DNA of 64,000 nucleotides, from positions 1 to 64,000 of the forward strand of contig JANQLG010000011.1 in assembly GCA_028280715.1 (NCBI GenBank), written 5' to 3'. The notes below the pieces were generated by a model. It saw only the letters and a list, made by a program, of their open reading frames with translations. It was not told the DNA's origin and did not search any database. Shown here in pieces: positions 35,764 to 41,573 of this stretch; within the stretch, counting starts at the first letter, position 1; every line of letters starts with the position of its first letter. Source of the stretch: Spongiibacteraceae bacterium (lineage in GTDB: Bacteria; Pseudomonadota; Gammaproteobacteria; Pseudomonadales; Dasaniaceae). A program made the position numbers and the translations under genes.

Positions 35764-37078
35764 TTGCTAGCCCCTCGACTAGCCTGGCAAAGGCAGAGCT
35801 AACTGAAAGAAAACGAATATTGGAACGATAGGCGCAAGCAGTTACACGCTCGATATATGATGGAACCATGTTGACAATCCAATCAGGAATAACGACCATT
35901 TTGGTGTCAAAGTAAGCGAGGCCTCCAAGGGAACGCTCAAAATGCATTCCGAGTGTTTCAGGGCTGCGATACGCTTTAAGGTCGATACCTATTGATCCCA
36001 CAGAAATATCAACCCTGTCACAGTCAGGATAAAGTATCGGTGCCAGTCCAGCAGATTTAAGACGGTCGAAGAGTTGGATTTCATCAAACCCTGGCTCGAC
36101 CCAATATTGCATTATTCCTCGTTTCACCCTAAGGCAGTCATCAGGCTTTTTTGATTGAGCTGCAGGAGAAGGGGGGTGACCATTTGCGCAAGCTTTCGTT
36201 CTGCATATGACCCCGCTGCCTTCAGAAACCATCAAGTTGTTGCAAATGGCGCAAAAGGGAGATTTTGTTTTCCAGGTTTCTGGCAAGGGTTCATAAAAAT
36301 CGTGTTGCACCATCATCCATAATTTAGCGGGGATCCGCTTTGCCAGGTCGTTTAATTGGGCAGCATCACAGATTGGGTTTCGTACGACGAACTCTCGGAC
36401 CTCTGTGTAGTAAATTGCTGCACTGGTTTTAGTAAATGTATTAATAGCTTCGACAAAGCGCTCAAAAAGTCGCTCCTCAATACTGGCAGTTAAACTGCTA
36501 AAACCATTGGCAAGTTCGATACACTCTTCGGTGGGGACAGCAGATTCTGGATAAATCAATGAAGAATCTGTAAGTCCAAGCCTCCTGACTTCTTCTACAT
36601 CGAGCCACTGCCCAAGTGGTAATGTGCACTGATATAGCAGCTGATGAATCTCTGATGCTGAATCAGGCAACCCGTTTTTCAATAACACTCTGGAAACAAG
36701 TGCCATGGCTCGTCGATCTTCTGGTGTTAAGCCAAAAAGCATTCCACTACGTCGACTGACGCCTGCGACCATCCTACCCTCGATCAAGCTAATTCTGGCT
36801 TGTCGAACAACTAATGCCGCAAGTGCCTGAAGCAAAGCCCGCTCTGGACTCGCTTCGTTACCCCGAGCATGGGAAATAAATTCATTAACTCGCGCGCGAA
36901 TCTCTAGTTTTTTTTCCTCATCAAGCTGGCGATAGTCTTTGGAAGTTTCTGGCATACGGTAGGTTTTCAGTGCGCGCGGTGCGACACCTGCGATACTGGC
37001 CAATTCGTCCCAAGTAGTTGAGCCCCTAGCACTGGTTAGCTCAGCTTTAAGTGCAGAGAGCCATTCTTTTTGAGTCAT
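35756..37078 (-). CDS. pPIWI_RE operon gene 1: REase-fold nuclease with HTH and zinc ribbon
   Basis: 440 residues from ATG 37078. Near the N-terminus TWDELASIAGVAPRALKTYR looks like a helix-turn-helix. In the C-terminal half a zinc ribbon (Cys276-x2-Cys279, Cys292-x4-Cys297) precedes the nuclease core: YWVEPGFDEIQLFD (Glu333 in the first helix), CDRVDIS (Asp357) and IGIDLKAY (Asp366-x-Lys368), the Asp...Asp-x-Lys pattern of PD-(D/E)xK enzymes. This matches the REase that accompanies pPIWI_RE. A longer reading from a TTG at 37111 would start inside the operator palindrome and is rejected; AAAAAGG precedes the chosen ATG. The HTH makes it a candidate to bind its own operator. Confidence 0.78.
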   Translation of the reverse strand: MTQKEWLSALKAELTSARGSTTWDELASIAGVAPRALKTYRMPETSKDYRQLDEEKKLEIRARVNEFISHARGNEASPERALLQALAALVVRQARISLIEGRMVAGVSRRSGMLFGLTPEDRRAMALVSRVLLKNGLPDSASEIHQLLYQCTLPLGQWLDVEEVRRLGLTDSSLIYPESAVPTEECIELANGFSSLTASIEERLFERFVEAINTFTKTSAAIYYTEVREFVVRNPICDAAQLNDLAKRIPAKLWMMVQHDFYEPLPETWKTKSPFCAICNNLMVSEGSGVICRTKACANGHPPSPAAQSKKPDDCLRVKRGIMQYWVEPGFDEIQLFDRLKSAGLAPILYPDCDRVDISVGSIGIDLKAYRSPETLGMHFERSLGGLAYFDTKMVVIPDWIVNMVPSYIERVTACAYRSNIRFLSVSSAFARLVEGLANA

Positions 37079-37140
37079 GCGTACCTTTTTATATTCATAT
37101 AAGGTACGCAAAAGCGTACCACCAAAGTATAGCGGTACGC
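37079..37140 (-). promoter_or_regulatory. Promoter and four-site operator of the pPIWI_RE operon
   Basis: Four copies of one 7-mer alternate in orientation: GCGTACC at 37079-37085 and 37114-37120, GGTACGC at 37103-37109 and 37134-37140. On the minus strand a TATACT -10 element (37126-37131) lies between the last two copies, with TTCACG about 18 bases upstream as a poor -35. Occupied sites would cover the -10, the start point and the ribosome-binding region, which suggests autorepression. Confidence 0.65.
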
Positions 37141-37202
37141 AAGTTTAGGCGTGAACAGCCTGGTATTGTGGAGCGAAGCCCTTAGAGCCGTTGATATGGG
37201 AA

Positions 37203-38069
37203 TTATCTGCCTAGGTAGGCGGCGGTGATCTGTTCGCGCTCGTGGCCCAGTTCCTTGGAGATAATCAGCCGTGCCTCTAAGTCTTTTTCTTTTTGTTCTG
37301 AGGTGAGTTGCTTGCTGGTGGGGCCACCGCAGGCGGGTGCTGGCCAGCCGGTGAGTTCTTGATAGCGTGTTTGGGCGTAAGCGTGACGCAGTCCGTGGAG
37401 CTGTGACAGCCCGGCTTTTAACGTTTGTTTTTCGTAGATGCGCATTTGCTGGACGTATTTTAAATGTGGAGGGATTAGCGATCCCCTTCCTGCCAGTGAT
37501 CTCGCTCTATTTAAGACATCTCGTTGTTGTTCGTTGCGAATAGGAACGGTTCGGGCTTTGCCACCTTTGCACCAAGAAGCTTTTAATCGGATGTGATCTT
37601 TTTGGTCGGCGTAGAGCGGACTGAATTTTATCGCTTCTTCTCTTCGCAATCCAAAGGCTGCTTGCAATTCCAAACTCATTTGGACGTAGGGACTAGTGAT
37701 GTTATCTAGCTTAGTTTGCTGTAAGGATTGTGCTTTGGATTCTTTAGCCACTAATTGGCGTGGCTCAATGCCATAATGCGCGTTTTCTTTAGCAACAACC
37801 TGAGGACGATTTATTTTATGTGCCCACCAACGCAAGACAGATAGGCGATTCTTTAACGTACCGACTGAGAGATGTTCGCTTTTGTATTGTTTAACGATCG
37901 CGTCAACGTGTTTTTGCTTTAGGGAGCGAACGTTCATACCGCGGTAACCAAGTCGATGAAGATCATCAGCCAGTTTTTGTAGTATGTCGCGACGATTGGA
38001 TTGCGTTGCGTAGCTACCGTCACGGTTATTACGGCATAGTTGTCTCAGCTCGTAATTTAACCTCCGCAT
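37203..38069 (-). CDS. Tyrosine recombinase, phage integrase N / Integrase_1 type
   Basis: 288 residues. The N-terminal 90 residues form a core-binding domain (LHRLGYRGMNVRSLKQKHVDAIVKQY, GTLKNRLSVLRWW). The catalytic part has Arg in FGLRREEAIKF, Lys in SWCKGGKART, His-x-x-Arg in LHGLRHAYA, and ELGHEREQITAAYLG with the final His and Tyr. All tyrosine recombinase residues are present. It differs clearly from the P4-type enzyme near the tRNA, so the island carries two recombinases. It is transcribed toward the pPIWI_RE operon, 120 bases upstream of its start, and is preceded by a cluster of GAACGGTCA repeats. Confidence 0.85.
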   Translation of the reverse strand: MRRLNYELRQLCRNNRDGSYATQSNRRDILQKLADDLHRLGYRGMNVRSLKQKHVDAIVKQYKSEHLSVGTLKNRLSVLRWWAHKINRPQVVAKENAHYGIEPRQLVAKESKAQSLQQTKLDNITSPYVQMSLELQAAFGLRREEAIKFSPLYADQKDHIRLKASWCKGGKARTVPIRNEQQRDVLNRARSLAGRGSLIPPHLKYVQQMRIYEKQTLKAGLSQLHGLRHAYAQTRYQELTGWPAPACGGPTSKQLTSEQKEKDLEARLIISKELGHEREQITAAYLGR

Positions 38070-38960
38070 TTATCTTACCCTGTGTACACAAATCAATCTG
38101 ATTGTGAACGACTAGTGACAGCGAGCGAGGGTTTTACTTTTCTGCCGACTAATAGATTATTGTCTATCGACTGTTCCTGTGATCGTACCTGTGACAGTAT
38201 CCGTTGTTTGAGCGTTCGCACCGTTCCAGAACGGTCAGGAACGATCATGTCTTTTTGCTGCACCGTTCATGAACAGTGAGTAACGGTTGGGAATTTTCAG
38301 ACACAATGTATTGAACGGTCAGAAACAGTCATTCATTTTAAGATTCGCTATTTATAACAGTTGCTACGCCTAGTAAATACAGCTCAATCAGTAAAACAAC
38401 GGCGCTTTCAATTGGTGTTAATCTCATTGGTTAGTGTTTAGTGGCCGCTTTGTAGTAATGAGCTACAAAGGGATGGCAATAATAAACAATGCTATCTTAA
38501 GCCAAGGGACACCACTCCCTATTTCTAAAGCCATTACTATCAAGTTGCTGAGTGCAGCTTTATCAGTAATGGTTTGAACAACATTTCTTTTTTGATTCCT
38601 CCTGGTTGGTTGAGTGAATGGGCGCTAATCCAGTTATACCGCACTGAATTTGCGATGATTGACTCCGAAGAGCCGGCGCTATTGAGAGTGCAATAGCCAC
38701 ACCTAAATTCGTTTGGTTGAGGCTTAGTATCACACTGAACATCTCCGAATATAATGAAAATCCTTTCGGCACTTTGAAAAAGTTTCTGTAATCTAGAGGT
38801 GGCGTGGGCTCAGGCACCGCGTCACTACTCTTTTGCAAAGACCAGTGACGCGGTAATTGAGGAAATGGAGCAAGTTTCTTTTATGTTTGTAATGTTTTCT
38901 ACTGCTATCCGTTTTGAGTTCCTTAGCATAAGTAGCAATATAAAATTCTAGAGGCCGAGA
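38070..38960. other. Gene-free stretch between recombinase and AlpA-like gene
   Basis: Contains the GAACGGTCA repeat cluster in its first third. The rest is AT-rich; a 91-codon minus-strand frame at 38563-38838 lacks a ribosome-binding site and familiar motifs and was not called. The promoters for the recombinase and the AlpA-like gene should lie here. Confidence 0.45.
38220..38332. repeat. Cluster of GAACGGTCA repeats upstream of the recombinase
   Basis: A 20-base unit GAACGGTCAGGAACGATCAT at 38229-38248 recurs at 38313-38332 with three or four changes. Inverted or partial copies stand at 38220-38226 (ACCGTTC), 38261-38270 (CACCGTTCAT), 38271-38278 and 38281-38288. This is an iteron-like set, likely bound by the recombinase, an excisionase or a repressor. 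Confidence 0.55.
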
Positions 38961-39143
38961 ATGGACTGCAAGATATTGCGATTAAGAGAGGTTCAAGCCG
39001 TGACTGGTTTATCCAGATCGACTATCTACGCGGAAATCGCAAAGGGCAACTTCCCCAAGCAAGTCCAGCTCACCGGTGCACGTTCTGTCGGCTGGCAATC
39101 AAGCGCCATTCAACATTGGATAGAATCGAGAAAACAGGCCTAG
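38961..39143 (+). CDS. AlpA-like excisionase/regulator
   Basis: 60 residues: ILRLREVQAVTGLSRSTIYA (helix-turn-helix), then EIAKGNFPKQVQLTGARSVGW and AIQHWIESRKQA. This is the full AlpA/MerR-type winged helix of P4-like and other island regulators, which activates integrase expression or directs excision. GGCCGAGA precedes the ATG. It is divergent from the P4-type integrase, separated by the inverted-repeat elements. Confidence 0.88.
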   Translation: MDCKILRLREVQAVTGLSRSTIYAEIAKGNFPKQVQLTGARSVGWQSSAIQHWIESRKQA

Positions 39144-39154
39144 AAAAACAGTAA

Positions 39155-39296
39155 AATGATCTTTGAATAGGTGTAGATCTTTGCGCTAGCAAGGAAAAGA
39201 TGCGCGGAGAACCGGAGTTTACATGTCAGTAAATGAGGATTTGAGCACAGCTTTGACACAGCTAGCGTGAAGATCTACACCTATTCAAAGATTATT
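39155..39296. repeat. 142-bp element with 36-bp near-perfect terminal inverted repeats
   Basis: The left arm (39155-39190) contains GATCTTTGAATAGGTGTAGA, and the right arm (39261-39296) is its reverse complement; over 36 bases only three positions differ. The 70-base centre shows no gene. This has the shape of a miniature inverted-repeat element or long hairpin. No target-site duplication is obvious. Confidence 0.6.
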
Positions 39297-39336
39297 TTCG
39301 TTAATACCATTCATGCGAGTACTAAGTTTGCCTTCC

Positions 39337-39400
39337 GTGAAAATTTCCTCAAGGAGCTTTCCGCAAAAAGCGCGGAACTCCTCCTTGACAAAATTCTCAC
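39337..39400. repeat. Long imperfect palindrome (about 64 nt)
   Basis: GTGAAAATTTCCTCAAGGAG at 39337-39356 and TTCCGC to 39364 pair imperfectly with GCGCGGAACTCC and CTTGACAAAATTCTCAC at 39370-39400 around an AAAAA loop. The pairing with mismatches and bulges suggests a folded single strand or an IS-end remnant. Confidence 0.45.
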
Positions 39401-39484
39401 TACAGGCGTTTTGGTCGTCATGGCATGAATGGCAAAAACTGCTTAACTTAAAAATGAATCACACATATAACGATCTAGTTTGTA

Positions 39485-40720
39485 CTAGCAACGTGTGGTC
39501 ATAGAAAAAATTGGCACGACTTTTCCCGACTCTCGCGTTGTATCTAAATAATCTGCCCACCATTGCATCATTTGCCGACGCTCATCTAAATAACGTGCAT
39601 GGTAGGTATAGGCTGCTCTAACACTGTTATTCTCTTTATGCGCCAATTGTCGTTCGATGGCATCTGGATTAAATCCTGATTCATTAAGGATCGAAGACGC
39701 TGTTGCCCGAAAACCATGCGGAACGGCTTTGCTCTTACCTGTGTGGTTACCATCATAGCCTAATTTAAATATCGCACGGCGCATAGTGTTATCGGACATT
39801 GGTTTGTCGCGCTGGCGTTCTGAGGGAAAAACTAAACTATAGTTGCCTGTAAGCGGTTTTAGTTGTTCAAGTAGTTCCAAAGTCTGGCGGGAAAGAGGAA
39901 CTATGTGTTCGTTGTTCATCTTCATGCGTTCAGGTGGTAGGCGCCAGACCTTGTCAAGATAATCGAATTCACTCCATCGTGCACCACGCAATTCTCCAGA
40001 ACGAACAAAGGTTAAGATTAAAAATTTAATTGCTTGTTGAGTAAGAAAGCGACCACGATTGCTATAAAAATCCAAGTCTTTTAAAAACTGTGGCAACTCC
40101 TCTCGAGGTAAAGACGCTCGGTGTTGTACTTTTCTCTGTTTTACTATGCCGTCAAGTTCGCTCGCTGGGTTTTTAGTAGCCATGCCATGCTGAATAGCAA
40201 ATCGGCAAGCGGTTCTTATAGATTGCTTGACTCGTTTAGCTACATCCAATGCACCGCGCGATTCAATTTTTCTAATCGTGGCGATGACTTGTTTAGGCGT
40301 GATTTCGTCAATGGGTATATGACCCAGATCATTAAAGGCATTATCTTCAAGACGTTTAATGACCCTGGCTGCGTGATCTGAAGTCCACGTGTCCTTGTTA
40401 TGTATCCACCATTGGCGAGCGACATCTTCAAAATTACTCATAAGTTTGGCCCGTTTTTCTTCTTTACGAGCCTCGCTGGGATCTTGATTGTTGCTAAGGA
40501 GAATTTTAGCTTTCCGAAGCTTTTCACGAGCGTCTTTCAAGCTTACTGTTGGATAGACTCCAAGAGCCAGAGTCTTGCGCTTGCCACCAAATCGGTAATC
40601 AAAACGCCAGTACTTGCTGCCGTTCCTTTTAATGAGAATGTACAGCCCACCGCCGTCTGCCATCTTGTAGTCGGTGGCGTGGGGTTTTGCCTCTTTCACC
40701 TGGATATTCACTAGAGCCAT
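39485..40720 (-). CDS. P4-type tyrosine integrase of the island
   Basis: 411 residues from the ATG at 40720 (MALVNIQVKEAKPHATDYKM); the 13 codons upstream are not part of the family start. The N-terminal DUF4102 arm-binding domain (DGGGLYILIKRNGSKYWRF, LGVYPTVSLKDAREK) is followed by the SAM-like core-binding and catalytic domains: RSGELRGARWSEFD (Arg), HGFRATASS (His-x-x-Arg), QLAHKENN (His) and AYTYHARYLDERR (Tyr). It lies 170 bases from the 3' end of tRNA-Leu, reading away from it, the usual layout for integrases that use a tRNA 3' end as attachment site. Confidence 0.93.
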   Translation of the reverse strand: MALVNIQVKEAKPHATDYKMADGGGLYILIKRNGSKYWRFDYRFGGKRKTLALGVYPTVSLKDAREKLRKAKILLSNNQDPSEARKEEKRAKLMSNFEDVARQWWIHNKDTWTSDHAARVIKRLEDNAFNDLGHIPIDEITPKQVIATIRKIESRGALDVAKRVKQSIRTACRFAIQHGMATKNPASELDGIVKQRKVQHRASLPREELPQFLKDLDFYSNRGRFLTQQAIKFLILTFVRSGELRGARWSEFDYLDKVWRLPPERMKMNNEHIVPLSRQTLELLEQLKPLTGNYSLVFPSERQRDKPMSDNTMRRAIFKLGYDGNHTGKSKAVPHGFRATASSILNESGFNPDAIERQLAHKENNSVRAAYTYHARYLDERRQMMQWWADYLDTTRESGKVVPIFSMTTRC

Positions 40721-40892
40721 GTGACGGTACCAATCGAAATTGAACCACGATACCGTCAAAAATACCGCTAAATTTTCTGGCTGTCAATAGATGCTAATGG
40801 AAGTAAACAGATAGGGCATATTCATAATATGTTGTTTTTATTGATTTTTTTAGAAAATCCAGGACGTCCTGGGACGTCGCTGGATTGGTACT

Positions 40893-40979
40893 TGGTGCCC
40901 GGGGCCGGACTTGAACCGGCACGGCCGTGAAGCCGGGAGATTTTAAGTCTCCTGTGTCTACCAATTCCACCACCCGGGC
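40893..40979 (-). tRNA. leuZ: tRNA-Leu (anticodon UAA), island attachment site
   Basis: On the minus strand the gene runs from GCCCGGGTGGTGGAATTGG through the anticodon loop CTTAAAA (anticodon TAA), a class II variable arm, T-loop GGTTCAAGTCC, to CCCGGGCACCA with CCA encoded. The acceptor stem is fully paired. It is the last tRNA of the Gly-Cys-Leu operon, and its 3' half is duplicated at 19471-19523. Confidence 0.97.
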
Positions 40980-41004
40980 AGGGCCAGTCTTTCGACTGTA
41001 AAGA

Positions 41005-41078
41005 TGGAGGCGCGGGTCGGAATCGAACCGGCGTACACTGAGTTGCAGTCAGCTGCATAACCACTCTGCCACCGCGCC
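41005..41078 (-). tRNA. cysT: tRNA-Cys (anticodon GCA)
   Basis: Minus strand GGCGCGGTGGCAGAGTGGTT, anticodon loop with GCA (CTGACTGCAACTCAG), T-loop GGTTCGATTCC and CGCGCCTCCA. All arms pair. Second working tRNA of the operon. Confidence 0.97.
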
Positions 41079-41103
41079 GTATTTTGTTTCTTGGCAAATA
41101 ACA

Positions 41104-41184
41104 TCGCCGGTTCAAAACCGGCCCTTTTAATCCGCCGCAGCGCTTGAGTTGCAGCCCGATACATGATCACTCTGCCACCGCGCC
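41104..41184 (-). pseudogene. Decayed tRNA-Cys copy
   Basis: Starts GGCGCGGTGGCAGAGTGATC like the intact Cys gene and keeps GCTGCAACTCAAG around the anticodon, but the D-arm is altered, the 3' acceptor strand reads through unrelated bases, and the T-loop is changed (GGTTTTGAACC). It cannot fold into a normal acceptor stem. It sits between the Gly and Cys genes and probably arose by tandem duplication. Confidence 0.75.
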
Positions 41185-41244
41185 ATATTTTCTAACAGGG
41201 TGTTTTCTAGCTATGTACGTGCTTAACGTTAATGCCTGGAAAAC

Positions 41245-41320
41245 TGGAGCGGGAAACCGGGTTCGAACCGGCGACCTCAACCTTGGCAAGGTTGCGCTCT
41301 ACCAACTGAGCTATTCCCGC
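41245..41320 (-). tRNA. glyW: tRNA-Gly (anticodon GCC)
   Basis: Minus strand GCGGGAATAGCTCAGTTGGT, anticodon GCC (ACCTTGCCAAGGT), T-loop GGTTCGAACCC, CCCGCTCCA with CCA encoded. First gene of the Gly-Cys-Leu operon, the same order as glyW-cysT-leuZ of enterobacteria. Confidence 0.97.
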
Positions 41321-41414
41321 ATTAGGAGTTAAAGGGCTCTTTTATGATTTCTCGCGAACACCTTTTCGTCCTGCTACTTATACACCCAAATGCCGTGGGT
41401 TGAAAAGTGCGCCT

Positions 41415-41442
41415 ATTCTAATGGGTCGATTTTGAGAGTCAA
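41415..41442 (-). promoter_or_regulatory. Promoter of the tRNA operon
   Basis: TTGACT and TAGAAT with a 16-base spacer on the minus strand, about 95 bases upstream of tRNA-Gly. The sequence after the -10 (AGGCGCAC) is GC-rich, as in stringently controlled stable-RNA promoters. Confidence 0.75.
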
Positions 41443-41573
41443 GAAAACAACTTTGAAGAAGCCAATTATTTAGGTAAGTTTTTGTTTTGTAGGATGTTTA
41501 TGGCAAAAGATAGACTGTTTTGCTCGTTTTTTGTTCGGGTCTGGTGTGTGATCGGTCTGTCTGAGCGTGATGA

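Larger units (their letters stand above)
39144..39484. other. Gene-free stretch with two hairpin elements
   Basis: The whole stretch between the AlpA-like gene and the integrase end is taken up by the 142-bp inverted-repeat element and the 64-nt palindrome. A 63-codon plus-strand frame over the palindrome (39313-39504) looks accidental. Confidence 0.45.
19471..40948. mobile_element. Integrative island in tRNA-Leu(UAA), about 21.5 kb
   Basis: Bounded by the tRNA-Leu gene and its partial duplicate, with a P4-type integrase reading away from the tRNA end, an AlpA-like regulator and a second tyrosine recombinase. Cargo: DUF5343-like gene, structured-RNA candidate, and the pPIWI_RE operon. There are no conjugation, replication or capsid genes, so it is an integrative genomic island that would need helper functions to move. 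A third partial copy of the tRNA end at 21383-21403 suggests that it formed by more than one insertion. Confidence 0.8.

Noticed and set aside
37079-37111. Longer nuclease start at TTG 37111
   Set aside because: It would begin inside the GGTACGC operator palindrome, uses a weak start codon, and the ATG at 37078 has its own AAGG.
38220-38332. CRISPR array
   Set aside because: Repeats are short, partly inverted, unevenly spaced and without unique spacers of constant length; better seen as protein-binding sites.
38563-38838. 91-codon minus-strand frame between recombinase and AlpA-like gene
   Set aside because: No ribosome-binding site, no family resemblance, low-complexity start; judged accidental.
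39313-39504. 63-codon plus-strand frame over the palindrome
   Set aside because: It coincides with the long hairpin, lacks a ribosome-binding site and has no familiar motif.
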